Shown: piece by piece, positions 8,457 through 17,011 of the stretch
Layout: each line of letters begins with the position of its first letter
Numbering within the stretch: the stretch's first letter is position 1
Source of the DNA: Ignavibacteria bacterium
GTDB taxonomy: Bacteria; Bacteroidota; Ignavibacteria; Kapaibacteriales; UBA961
Reading direction: 5' to 3'
Length of the DNA stretch: 64,000 nt
Assembly: GCA_016720145.1 (NCBI GenBank)
Contig: JADJXV010000003.1
Span: forward strand, 310,001 to 374,000
Position numbers and translations under genes: made by a program
The notes under the pieces: model-generated
What the model was told of the DNA's origin: nothing
What the model saw: the letters and a program-made list of their open reading frames with translations, nothing else
Database searches by the model: none

Positions 8457-10367
8457 TTACAATTCTAAATTTTGCGGTAAATGAAGAGTGACCGACGTAC
8501 CGGTTGGTTGATTGCTATCATTATACATATCTTCCACCTCCACCCACAGCTTCATACCACTTGTTTCGGTGAGCAACGCGAGGCGTTCATCGATAAGAGC
8601 CATGCCGGATGAACGGTGTTTATTCTGTTCAAAGTCTTTTTTTTCGCTGCTTGCTTTTCGTCCTATACCGTCATCTTGAATATTGCACACGATATATTCA
8701 TTTTCCGATGGAGTGATGGTAACTATTACTTTTCCTCCAGACTTACGTGGGAGTATTCCATGCCAAATAGCATTCTCAATATAGGGCTGAATAAGCATCG
8801 GCGGGATGAGAATTGTTGTTGGGAGACTGGGATCAATGATGACATCGTATGTGAATTTATCGCCGAATCGTAGCTTTTCGAGCTCAAGATAGAGAGAAAT
8901 TGTTTCAATTTCATCACCAAGCGGCACGCTTGTATAGCGACTATTCTCCATAATAAGTCGCATCAAACGGGCGAATTTTGAGAGGAAGCGATTGGCGTGT
9001 TCGGTATCGGATTTGGTGAGAAAATGCTGTATCGAATTAAGCGCGTTGAACATAAAATGCGGATTAATCTGCGCGCGAAGGGTTTTATGTTCGGACTGGA
9101 GGAGTTTTCTCCGTAATTCTTCCTTTTCCTTTTCAGCTTTTTGACTGCTAAATCTCATTTCAAGCAGGAGAATTGACGATTGTTGCGCTTGATGATTCAC
9201 TTCCCTGCTTATATGATTATATAGCTTGAAGTGATGAAGTGCACTTTTAGGATCTCCTTGGTCTTCATATACTTCCGAAAGTACTTTATGGATATCTGCT
9301 TGGGCGTCGCGTCCACCGTATTCTTCGGCAAAGACGAGTGCCTGTACAAGAGTTTCGAGGGCATTATCGTAGTCTTTTAGTTGGAAAAATAACTTCCCCA
9401 TGTGTGTGAGCATGAGAGTGTAATTTTGTTTATCCGTAAGAGGTTCAATCACTTCCAACGCTTTTTTGTGGAATTCAAATGAAAGTTCTTGATTGCCGAG
9501 CGACTCATGAATCACACCAATATTACCGAGTGCGAGAGCTACTTGTGAAGAATTTCCTTCACTTTGAGCAATTTCTAAACTTTGTCCCTGATACTCGAGT
9601 GCTTTTTCATATTCGCCGAGGTGGCGATACTCCTCGCCTATATTTCCGAGTGAAGATGCAATTGCTAGTCTGTCGTTTAATTCTCTGCGGATGACAAGTG
9701 AACGTGAATAATAATCGAGCGCTTTTTCGTGGTCATTTATACGTGTGTAGAGAGTGCCAAGATTATTAAGCTGTTTATGGAGAATGGCAGGTTCGTTTAC
9801 TTCCTCTGCGAGCGATATCGCCTGTAAATAATAATAGAGAGCGATATCATTATTACTGGTGTCAAAATAGATATGTCCTATGTTACCAAGTGCGAGGAGT
9901 TCACCGTGTTTTGAACTTATCTCACGACTGACATTCAACGCTTCTTGTTGATTTTCTAATGCCTTATCTATTTTTCCGTTTTTACGATTCAGCACACCGA
10001 GCCAGCCCAATAATTGTGACAACGACAATCGATCACCGATTTCACGATAAATAGCAATTGCGCGTTCGCAGTATGGAATAGCATCAGAATACTTCGTTTG
10101 CATCATTGAGAGATTGGTAATCATTCGGCAGGCGGCGGCGGTGGATGGCAGGTCAAGAATTGCACTTGAAAGTTCGAGGGCGAGTTGCGCATTCTTCATA
10201 GCTTCCAAGGGGTTGGAATGCATGAGGTTTTCTGCCTGAACAAGTAATTCCTGACTCGTAAGTTGCATACTATTCAAAAAATGAATAAGTTTTTTCTGCA
10301 AAATACCTCTCTCATGTTTTCCCGCAAAGAATATTTTCAAGTGATTGGAGAATTTCAACATAATCAT
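8457..10367 (-). CDS. TPR-domain LytS-type sensor histidine kinase
   Basis: 636 residues. Residues about 30-390 are a run of tetratricopeptide repeats (for example GDRLSLSQLLGWLGVLNRKN, ALALGNIGVIHESLGNQELS). A short coiled coil (SQKAEKEKEELRRKLLQSEH) leads into a His_kinase domain of the LytS/YehU class: the phosphoacceptor motif INPHFMFNALNSIQHFL, then the N-box PYIENAIWHGI and G1-box IQDDGIGRK. No membrane segment is seen, so it is probably cytoplasmic and senses through the TPRs. No LytTR response regulator is adjacent, so its partner is elsewhere. The start may be at 10367 or an internal ATG (MQLTSQELL). The repeat array 10415-10850 lies in its upstream region. Confidence 0.85.
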   Translation of the reverse strand: MIMLKFSNHLKIFFAGKHERGILQKKLIHFLNSMQLTSQELLVQAENLMHSNPLEAMKNAQLALELSSAILDLPSTAAACRMITNLSMMQTKYSDAIPYCERAIAIYREIGDRLSLSQLLGWLGVLNRKNGKIDKALENQQEALNVSREISSKHGELLALGNIGHIYFDTSNNDIALYYYLQAISLAEEVNEPAILHKQLNNLGTLYTRINDHEKALDYYSRSLVIRRELNDRLAIASSLGNIGEEYRHLGEYEKALEYQGQSLEIAQSEGNSSQVALALGNIGVIHESLGNQELSFEFHKKALEVIEPLTDKQNYTLMLTHMGKLFFQLKDYDNALETLVQALVFAEEYGGRDAQADIHKVLSEVYEDQGDPKSALHHFKLYNHISREVNHQAQQSSILLLEMRFSSQKAEKEKEELRRKLLQSEHKTLRAQINPHFMFNALNSIQHFLTKSDTEHANRFLSKFARLMRLIMENSRYTSVPLGDEIETISLYLELEKLRFGDKFTYDVIIDPSLPTTILIPPMLIQPYIENAIWHGILPRKSGGKVIVTITPSENEYIVCNIQDDGIGRKASSEKKDFEQNKHRSSGMALIDERLALLTETSGMKLWVEVEDMYNDSNQPTGTSVTLHLPQNLEL

Positions 10368-10414
10368 AGTCTTTGGATAAGGAATTTGGAGATGATTTTC
10401 TGAAAGCTAATCGC

Positions 10415-10850
10415 TTTAGACCTGACAGGTTGAAGAAAACCTGTCAGGTCGGTTCTGCGCTTACTTTAGACCTGACAGGTTGAAGAAAACATGTCAGGTC
10501 GGTTCTGCTCTTACTTTAGACCTGACAGGTTGAAGAAAACCTGTCAGGTCGGTTCTCGCTACTTTAGACCTGACAGGTTGAAGAAAACCTGTCAGGTCGG
10601 GATGATCTGTTTTAGACCTGACAGGGTTTTTCTGAACCTGTTAGGTCTCGACGGTGCTATCTTTAGACCTGACAGGTTGAAGAAAAACTGTCAGGTCGGG
10701 AGGATCTGTTTTAGACCTGACAGGTTTTCCTGAACCTGTTAGGTCTCGACGGTGCTATCTTTAGACCTGACAGGTTTTCCTGAACCTGTTAGGTCTCGAC
10801 GGTGCTATTTTAGACCTGACAGGTTTTCCTGAACCTGTCAGGTCTCGACG
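10415..10850. repeat. nine-unit tandem array of hairpin repeats
   Basis: Nine units begin (at TTTAGA) at 10415, 10465, 10515, 10563, 10611, 10662, 10710, 10760 and 10809, a period of 48-51 bases. Each holds a 13-bp inverted repeat, GACCTGACAGGTT / AACCTGTCAGGTC, around a 6-base loop. Type A units (1-4 and 6) have loop GAAGAA; type B units (5, 7, 8, 9) have loop TTCCTG and a T in the right arm. The linkers are also conserved within type (GGTTCTG..CTTAC or TCGACGGTGCTAT). It lies between two - strand genes. The open frame through it is an artefact. Confidence 0.95.
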
Positions 10851-10889
10851 TTCATTTATTCCAAGTAGTAAAAAGCGATTATTAGTTTT

Positions 10890-12053
10890 TCACTTCTTTC
10901 GTAGCATTTCCCACACTTTCGTATTAAAATTAGACTCTCCGATACCGGTTAATTTCTCAAGCATTGCGAAGTACTGCGCATCGCCTTTTTCACGTTTACC
11001 GCATTGGAGTAATTGCTTGACAGCTGCAAACCCTTTTTCACGTTCGAGCAGTTGAATAATCATGGCATTGATCGTGTATCCAATGGTCAGTGGCTTGTCG
11101 CCTTCCTCGAATTCTTTTGTATCTTTATAGTATTGCAGCCAGTTAGCCGTTGGATTATTGGTAGCATATACCTTGAACCGACGAAGTATTTCCTTCCATG
11201 GAATCCCCCAACTTCCGCCATATAAATATGCACAACCCTCATCGACCGGACGATTAATCGTAGCCGCCGGTAGTACTAAACGAAGGCGTGCGTGAAATAA
11301 ATCGTGAGGGTCATACTTATCAAAATTATTGGTGAGCTCACCATCAATCCTGATTATTAAGTTGGAGTTTTTGCCGACGAGCGATGTATGACTGATACCA
11401 TTATAATCACTTTTGTAGTCGATGCCGCATAATTGAAGCGCTTCGTCGAAGGAAGAAGCGCAGTAAAATTCTGTTCGCGGGGTTTGCGCTCCGAGCTTAC
11501 CATCATAGAACGCTATAGTAGCTTGATATTCCTTGGCTTTAGCTCTGTCAAACGTCGATTTGTAATGAAAGGTGTATTGCCCGATGGTATTCGATTTCCA
11601 AGCTGAAGTCATTTCAGGGAGGACGGAACGGAAAGTGAATACGCCATTGTGCAGCAGTGCCATAAATCGCACATTTGCCTTGAGAATTGGCATCGAGTCA
11701 CGGAGTCCCAAATACGCAACCTGAACGAGATATTGTGAGTCCGAGTGGTGAACGATGTTCGTCAGATACGGCTTATAAAACCCTGAATCATTTGAAATTT
11801 TGTCGAATTCAATACCGTTGAGTTCATCGAGAAGAAGTGAAGTAGCAAGCATATCAGCCGGCAACACCAAGTGATTCTCCTCCAAGGGTTTATCGTATGA
11901 ATAGAGAAATTCACGAATACTTCCAAGCAGGATCGATCGTGTAGTAGTATCACGCACAAGTCGCACATTCGGCGCAATGCGAAGTGAATCCTGCCGGGCT
12001 TCCGTTGTAGAAATTTGGAGGCAAAAGAAGACAAAAATGAAAGAGATTTTCAT
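10890..12053 (-). CDS. secreted protein of unknown function
   Basis: 387 residues from the ATG at 12053, which gives a proper signal peptide (MKISFIFVFFCLQISTTEA); the longer frame upstream adds 36 residues without signal character. The middle contains beta-rich, low-similarity sequence. The C-terminal 110 residues (GGSWGIPWKEILRRFKVYA ... LTIGYTINAMIIQLLEREKG ... GIGESNFNTKVWEMLRKK) resemble in layout the helical C-terminal half of gluzincin peptidases of the MA-like class. However, the HExxH zinc site that should precede it is absent, so if related it is a non-catalytic member. Probably periplasmic or exported. Function unknown. Confidence 0.55.
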   Translation of the reverse strand: MKISFIFVFFCLQISTTEARQDSLRIAPNVRLVRDTTTRSILLGSIREFLYSYDKPLEENHLVLPADMLATSLLLDELNGIEFDKISNDSGFYKPYLTNIVHHSDSQYLVQVAYLGLRDSMPILKANVRFMALLHNGVFTFRSVLPEMTSAWKSNTIGQYTFHYKSTFDRAKAKEYQATIAFYDGKLGAQTPRTEFYCASSFDEALQLCGIDYKSDYNGISHTSLVGKNSNLIIRIDGELTNNFDKYDPHDLFHARLRLVLPAATINRPVDEGCAYLYGGSWGIPWKEILRRFKVYATNNPTANWLQYYKDTKEFEEGDKPLTIGYTINAMIIQLLEREKGFAAVKQLLQCGKREKGDAQYFAMLEKLTGIGESNFNTKVWEMLRKK

Positions 12054-12405
12054 AAAAAATTGATCGTGGATACAGTGTGTATTGCAGCAAGATGACACGG
12101 GTGGTATGGGAAAGGTTACCGGATGGGAAGAGATTGAAACTCTCGAAGAAGCACAAAACATGAGAAAGATATTGCGTGAAATACGAATGATGAGAGTGAC
12201 AGAAATTCTCTCTTACTACTCGGGCAGGGAGAATATTGTGTGTTGGTGCCTTTCAATCTGAAATTGAAACACGTCATCTCATATACTTCTCATCTACTTG
12301 TAAAATTACGTAGGCATACGTAGGTGTGCACTAATTCCGCTTTTTTATTTTTGCCGCCGGTAGCAATCGGCTACGAAATTATTAATAAATTATAGAGGAG
12401 GTGGT
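12054..12405. other. intergenic region between divergent genes
   Basis: About 350 bases without a credible gene. A TATTTTTG box at 12346-12353 matches the Bacteroidota -7 element TAnnTTTG, but no TTG lies at the right distance upstream, so I do not call a promoter. GAGGAGG at 12395-12401 is a strong Shine-Dalgarno-like sequence for the lipoprotein gene that follows. Confidence 0.4.
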
Positions 12406-12879
12406 ATGAAAATAAAGACCTTGGTGATATTTGTAGGTCTCGTAGTGTATTCACTGGTGGCTACAGGGTGCGCCACAATCATGAAAGGTGACAAGTCAAA
12501 TGTCTATCTCGTGAATGCGCCGGCAGATATTAAAGTGTATTAAAATGATCAACTCATCCCGATGAACAGAATGGATGCACACGAATTATATTCGATGAGC
12601 GATTCATTCAGCGATGAGGCGAACTCTACGCGTACTTCATATTCGGCATGGGGAGTGACGTTGAATTGTACCAAGCCGCATACGTTGAAGCTGGTCACAA
12701 GCAGCAAATCCGGCACCGTAAAACTCGAGCCAACAATGGCAATGAAATGGTTCTGGGTGAATCTGCTCTTTGCAGGAGTCCCCGGCTGGGTCACCGATGG
12801 CGTTACCGGCAACTGGAACGAACTCGCCCCCGTCGGCGGCGAAAAAAACCTGATTGATGTATCGAAGTATTTGAGGTAA
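12406..12879 (+). pseudogene. small lipoprotein gene interrupted by an in-frame TAA
   Basis: The frame opens at ATG 12406 after GAGGAGG and encodes 45 residues with a lipobox (LVATGC, then ATIMKGDKSNVYLVN), then meets TAA at 12541-12543. The same frame continues at once (NDQLIPMNRMDAHELY ... ENLIDVSKYLR type end) to a TAA at 12877. Without the stop the product would be about 157 residues: an envelope lipoprotein with a small beta domain in which ADIKVY[stop]NDQLIP matches the usual VYxNGxLIG turn. A hydrophobic segment (KWFWVNLLFAGVPGW) follows. Either a nonsense mutation, read-through or a sequence error. The downstream part has its own ATG at 12562 but no signal sequence, so it is unlikely to work alone. 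Confidence 0.7.
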
Positions 12880-12957
12880 TGGATTGAGCAACCAAATCGT
12901 TAGTATGCAAGGGTGTTCGAGCAGTTTCTCTACCTTGAGGTGAATGTCCGATGATTT

Positions 12958-12984
12958 GTGGGGGCAGAAGATGTTCTGCCCCTA
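12958..12984. repeat. dispersed palindrome, GGGGCAGAA/TTCTGCCCC family
   Basis: GGGGGCAGAA and TTCTGCCCCTAC flank a short dyad. Related sites lie at 16882-16905, 21137-21164 and 21907-21934, always between genes. Confidence 0.8.
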
Positions 12985-13108
12985 CTGAGGTTATTGAACT
13001 ATACTTCGGTATGTATTTTACATCGTGCAGGTATGTACTCGTCACATGTTCATTGACAGTTGCAAAGAATTCAACCGGACTTAGAAAAAGACTACATTCC
13101 TACACCTA

Positions 13109-13480
13109 TTACCAATTATTTGAAGAAATAATCCCACCGGCTGTAATGGTTTCTGTTCCCCGATAACCGTGTTCAAAATAATTTGGTTGCGTTATCAATA
13201 TTGAATCATTGGAATAGGTTACCGATAGCGTATAGGAATTCTCATTAGTGTTAGAAAACTGAAACAGTACCAAATCTTTGTTTCGGATATTGGTAGCTTC
13301 AATTGAACCTCGATTATGCCGGAGCAGCACTTTTTTCACATGTTGTCCGGATTCATTTTTAATTGCCACCCTTGCAAGTGTATGAGGCATCATTTCTAGG
13401 GTATAATTGAAACTCATGCCGACATACCTGAGCAATACGAGGATGAATCCGATGAGTATTCCGAGGAATGTTTTTTTCAT
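13109..13480 (-). CDS. small membrane-anchored protein, unknown
   Basis: 123 residues. One N-terminal membrane segment (about residues 4-22, TFLGILIGFILVLLRYVG), which could be an anchor or an uncleaved signal, is followed by about 95 residues of beta-rich sequence (ARVAIKNESGQHVKKVLLRH ... YTLSVTYSNDSILITQ). The layout suits a periplasmic domain tethered to the inner membrane. No family recognised. It stands alone: the flanking gene downstream is on the other strand and the upstream rtcB-like gene ends 130 bases away. Confidence 0.5.
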   Translation of the reverse strand: MKKTFLGILIGFILVLLRYVGMSFNYTLEMMPHTLARVAIKNESGQHVKKVLLRHNRGSIEATNIRNKDLVLFQFSNTNENSYTLSVTYSNDSILITQPNYFEHGYRGTETITAGGIISSNNW

Positions 13481-13609
13481 GAGGTTATGTTGGTTAGTTG
13501 AATGATGTTGAGAATTAGCTGTGATATTTGTAATTGCACTTCAAGTCGAATATCGGATAGGACTGGAATTTATTATGTATCTGTTATACTCTACGTATAG
13601 TTAGTCAGT

Positions 13610-15013
13610 TCATTCCCCAGCACCTTCCTCTGCTTTCCTACTCTCATACCGCTCGCGTGCTTTTATCTTCCATGGCGCATCAATTTCCCAATCTCCTGCC
13701 ATGATGCAACCGTAGGGCATGATTTCATCGAGCACTTCGCCGAGTCCAAACTCTTTCATTTGGCGCTGCACCATGGCCGCATTTTTATAAGCGCTCGGTA
13801 ATTCGGAGATGTCGATGTGATTGGAGAAAAACCGTATATCCAAGCCATGCGTTTCTTCTTGAAAAATTTGTTCAATCGTCTTGTGGGCAAGATTCTTTTT
13901 GTGTCTGCCGCGGCTGATATTTCGTCCTGCACCATGCGGCGCAAATCCGAGATTGCTTGGCGTCGTCTGCCCTTTTACGATCAACACCGGTTCGCTCATG
14001 TTGAGTGGTATGAGCCGTAATCCGTCCTTGCTGTCGGGAACAAATTGGTCGTCGAGCGGCGTCGCGCCTTTTGCATGATAGAATAAATCACCCGATTTAA
14101 ACACAAAATTATGTTCGTTCCAGAACCTGTCGAAGGGATCTTTGCGAAGCTTTTCCGCTGCTGCCGTATGAATCGTTTCGTGGTTTAATTTCGTCCATTC
14201 TCTCACAATTTGGAGTGCGTCCCAATACGCTTTCCCTTCGTCAGTATCGAAGGGTATCCATGCGTTCTTTTCCTGGGTTTTGGGGGAAATCTGCTTGCGG
14301 AAGACTTCGGCGAGTTTCATTCCCTGCGAGTAAAGATTCGCGCCGAACCCTCTGCTGCCGTGATGGGTTACCATCATTGTTTCGCCGGTATTTTTTGAAA
14401 TTCCCACAAACAAAAAATGATTGCCGTCCCCTTGTGTTCCGAGGTGAGATGACGCGAAGCTGATGCTACGTTCGGAAGATAGAAATCTATTGCTTTCAAT
14501 CTTCTCTTGCAATTCCCTCGGTACGTCAGAATATTCACTACGTCCGCCGCCACCGAAATGGGTAATGGAATGCGCTGCATCGAGGACGGATTTGGGTGAT
14601 ATCATGCCAAGGTTTGTCATCATCACCGAACAGCAAATATCAGCGCTGTGCATGGCAGGATGAATTGCATTTTTAGCAATCACCACACCGCCGACGGGAA
14701 TCTGCCCGACGCCTCCGGTAGGACAAGCATCCGGCATCACCGCCCCACCAACGATGGTAGGCGTTTTCATGAGTTCATCCATCGTCTCGAATACGCTTTC
14801 GACATTAGCAATTTCTTCTACGGACTCCGGCTTGATATTTTTATAATAGGACACGGGCTGCGCATGAGGTTCGATCGTGGTCGGACGTACTGTTTCCAAA
14901 TACGCCAGCAAGTTCACGCCGCTAAGCTGATGTTGATTCGCAACGTCAATCGCTTCTCTGAACCATTTGCCGGGCTTATATCCTAAGTTGATGAGATCGT
15001 TTCCAGTTATCAT
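13610..15013 (-). CDS. rtcB: RtcB-family RNA ligase
   Basis: 467 residues. RtcB joins 2',3'-cyclic-phosphate and 5'-OH RNA ends using GTP and Mn2+, in RNA repair or tRNA splicing. Family landmarks are present in order: the metal-site Asp/Cys segment SADICCSVMM (the usual form is DIGCGM), LGTQGDGNHFLFVG with the N-H pair, THHGSRG, HNFVFKSGDLFYHAKGATP, and APHGAGRNISR, which holds the His that is guanylylated. Length matches the longer bacterial RtcB group. The DICC variant in place of DIGCG is a notable difference but keeps the Asp and Cys ligands. No archease gene is adjacent. The next gene upstream starts a separate small membrane protein 6 bases away. Confidence 0.9.
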   Translation of the reverse strand: MITGNDLINLGYKPGKWFREAIDVANQHQLSGVNLLAYLETVRPTTIEPHAQPVSYYKNIKPESVEEIANVESVFETMDELMKTPTIVGGAVMPDACPTGGVGQIPVGGVVIAKNAIHPAMHSADICCSVMMTNLGMISPKSVLDAAHSITHFGGGGRSEYSDVPRELQEKIESNRFLSSERSISFASSHLGTQGDGNHFLFVGISKNTGETMMVTHHGSRGFGANLYSQGMKLAEVFRKQISPKTQEKNAWIPFDTDEGKAYWDALQIVREWTKLNHETIHTAAAEKLRKDPFDRFWNEHNFVFKSGDLFYHAKGATPLDDQFVPDSKDGLRLIPLNMSEPVLIVKGQTTPSNLGFAPHGAGRNISRGRHKKNLAHKTIEQIFQEETHGLDIRFFSNHIDISELPSAYKNAAMVQRQMKEFGLGEVLDEIMPYGCIMAGDWEIDAPWKIKARERYESRKAEEGAGE

Positions 15014-15019
15014 GGGAAT

Positions 15020-15697
15020 TTAGTTTGTGTGTGTGGTTGGGTTTAGGTCATTATTTTCGAAGCAATTGCAGTTGATTATCTGTTTATTATGCTGGCTGTT
15101 GCTCTGACTATCACCATGAATCTCGATTTCAATGGTATGTTGGTTAATTTTTACAATTGAAACACTATCTACCGTATAGACAGGCGGAAGCGATGTCTTG
15201 AATTTGTGTAAGAATAGTCCGCACGTTAAGTACACCGTCGGCGATGGCTTTCGCGCCATAAAGCCACCCATTTCGTCAGTCACAATAATGTTAGCATCCT
15301 GATAATGAATAAGATCGGGATAGAAGGGAGAATACACCTTCGAAATAATTCCCAGCCCAAGAAATGGGATGACCATTAGCAGCGATAGGTATAAATTTCC
15401 GTAAAATATTAATCCATAGAATGTACGTTCAATATCACGTGTTTCGGTTAGTCCAAAGAGTATAAGTGATGAAATTATAAACAACCAAAACGGAATTGTT
15501 TCAAGAGAGAGAATGTTTAAATGTATGTAAAATGACCAAAGAAGTATCAATCCTACTGTCAAGAAAAATGCCGTAAGATTAACAATTTTCCATACCTTTT
15601 TGAATAGTCCTTCGAATTTCTTTTCACGAAATGTAATCACCCAAGAGGCAAAATAAACTAAGATAATTATACAAATTACAAGATCGAGAATGTCCAT
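15020..15697 (-). CDS. multi-pass membrane protein, unknown
   Basis: 225 residues. About four hydrophobic segments occupy residues 1-120 (LDLVICIIILVYFASWVI, LTAFFLTVGLILLWSFYIH, IPFWLFIISSLILFG, LYLSLLMVIPFLGLGII), followed by a C-terminal soluble region of about 100 residues (NIIVTDEMGGFMARKPSPT ... VSIVKINQHTIEIEIHGD) that could face the periplasm. The tail is rich in Asn, His and Gln. No family recognised. It ends 6 bases before the rtcB start on the same strand and may share its transcript. Confidence 0.55.
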   Translation of the reverse strand: MDILDLVICIIILVYFASWVITFREKKFEGLFKKVWKIVNLTAFFLTVGLILLWSFYIHLNILSLETIPFWLFIISSLILFGLTETRDIERTFYGLIFYGNLYLSLLMVIPFLGLGIISKVYSPFYPDLIHYQDANIIVTDEMGGFMARKPSPTVYLTCGLFLHKFKTSLPPVYTVDSVSIVKINQHTIEIEIHGDSQSNSQHNKQIINCNCFENNDLNPTTHTN

Positions 15698-15820
15698 TGT
15701 TTAGGTTTAATAATAGGTTGGATTTAAACTTTATTATACCATTTGATTTGAATTTACTTTGCAGAAGTTCTTCTTCATTGAATGTAGTATAAATTTAATT
15801 TGTTAAGAAAAATAGTTAAA

Positions 15821-16132
15821 TCACCCGAACAGAGTACTATCTCGTGCAATTTCCGCCTGATAGACTGCCCTCCAACTCGGAAGGTCAATTGCCATTTCAT
15901 CGAATTCATCGTGAAAGATTATCCAGCATCCTGTTAATTCGGCGAGCGATGTAAGGAGCTTTATATCTGCTTCAGTTATCTCACCATGCCCGTATGGTCG
16001 AGGTCCGGTTTCGATTGCATTCCACAATACATACTCTAGATGCAGCATCCATCCTGCATAATAACATCTTTCAGATATATCGCTCATGGTATCTGCCAAG
16101 TGCTTTTGTTGTGGTGTTAAGTCTTGTAGCAT
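15821..16132 (-). CDS. small hypothetical protein
   Basis: 103 residues, no signal peptide or membrane segment. It is mainly helical and acidic (LTPQQKHLADTMSDISERCY, EITEADIKLLTSLAELTGCW, DEFDEMAIDLPSWRAVYQAE). A cytoplasmic protein of unknown role. Codon use resembles its neighbours. The frame is long for chance and the composition is protein-like. Confidence 0.5.
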   Translation of the reverse strand: MLQDLTPQQKHLADTMSDISERCYYAGWMLHLEYVLWNAIETGPRPYGHGEITEADIKLLTSLAELTGCWIIFHDEFDEMAIDLPSWRAVYQAEIARDSTLFG

Positions 16133-16240
16133 AGGGTAACGATTCTACATTGAATATGAATATTGAACATTGATTTACGAATAGTTGCTTTATACACAAA
16201 GCAGTAAGCTGCATACAGTATTACCGGTCCCATTGAATCA

Positions 16241-16849
16241 CTATTCAGGAGTTGGAATTGTAGTTGCTTTCAGTCCGCCATTAATATCATCTTCAGAACG
16301 AGCTATTCTTAATTGAGTAATTGAATTGAATGTATGGTAGTCCGGTATTTCTATTTTTTGATTTTTTAAAATTGTATTTATCTTTTTCATCAAGGTTTTG
16401 AAGTTTTGGTAGCAGTTATCTGTCCAGCCGTCCCGTGTTTCTTTATCTCTTTTGTAATTATGAAATTCAAGTTTTCGTTTCTTATATTGAGTCTTGAGTA
16501 TTTCATACTGTGAGGGCTGTATGCCGTCAATCCAGTAGAGATAGGGTGAGTTAGGATTTTCGTGGCATGTTCTCAGGTACATTTCTTTTGGATTGATAAC
16601 CAAAGAATACTGTCCGTCAATTTCGTCCGCCGGCCATGATATTGAACATTCGTTTTCATTACCAAAACTATACCACAGCACTAGAACATCATATCCATTC
16701 TTCAACGCATTTAACGGGATTATCTGTGTGTGAGTAATTGAGTCATATTCTGCATAGAGAACACGCAATGAGTCCGGATTCTTTTCTTGCGACAATCCGG
16801 TAACCGCACCAAGTATGATAGATACCAATATACTATAAACTGCTTTCAT
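16241..16849 (-). CDS. secreted protein of unknown function
   Basis: 202 residues with a signal peptide at 1-20 (ILVSIILGAVTGLSQ). The mature part has a beta-rich N-terminal half (SLRVLYAEYDSITHTQIIP, GYDVLVLWYSFGNENECSI) and a lysine-rich helical C-terminal half (ILKTQYKKRKLEFHNYKRD, MKKINTILKNQKIEI). Four Cys residues are consistent with export. Function unknown. Confidence 0.5.
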   Translation of the reverse strand: MKAVYSILVSIILGAVTGLSQEKNPDSLRVLYAEYDSITHTQIIPLNALKNGYDVLVLWYSFGNENECSISWPADEIDGQYSLVINPKEMYLRTCHENPNSPYLYWIDGIQPSQYEILKTQYKKRKLEFHNYKRDKETRDGWTDNCYQNFKTLMKKINTILKNQKIEIPDYHTFNSITQLRIARSEDDINGGLKATTIPTPE

Positions 16850-16881
16850 TACTTTTCTTTATTTTGATTGGGCTGAAGTGA

Positions 16882-16905
16882 GGGCAGAAAATTTTCTGCC
16901 CCTAC
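16882..16905. repeat. dispersed palindrome, GGGGCAGAA/TTCTGCCCC family
   Basis: GGGCAGAAAA and TTTTCTGCCCCTAC form a near-perfect dyad in the gap between two - strand genes. Same family as 12958, 21137 and 21907. Confidence 0.8.
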
Positions 16906-17011
16906 GAGTCATATTGTATAATTCTACGTGATATTCTGTTTCACTATACAGACGTTGTAACTGCTGTATTTTCAAACAATTGAAAAATAGACAAGGCACT
17001 GGATGAATTCA

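Noticed and set aside
10491..10733. 80-residue frame with FRPDRLKKTCQVG repeats
   Set aside because: It is an open frame through the hairpin array with no signal, start site or codon bias of a gene.
10415..10850. CRISPR array
   Set aside because: The spacers are not variable: the linkers are conserved by subtype and only about 16 bases long, and there is no cas gene. It is a tandem hairpin array.
10890..12053. Active metallopeptidase
   Set aside because: The C-terminal layout recalls a gluzincin, but no HExxH site is present.
12346..12353. TATTTTTG promoter box before the broken lipoprotein gene
   Set aside because: No TTG element at 17-23 bases upstream, so the pair is incomplete.
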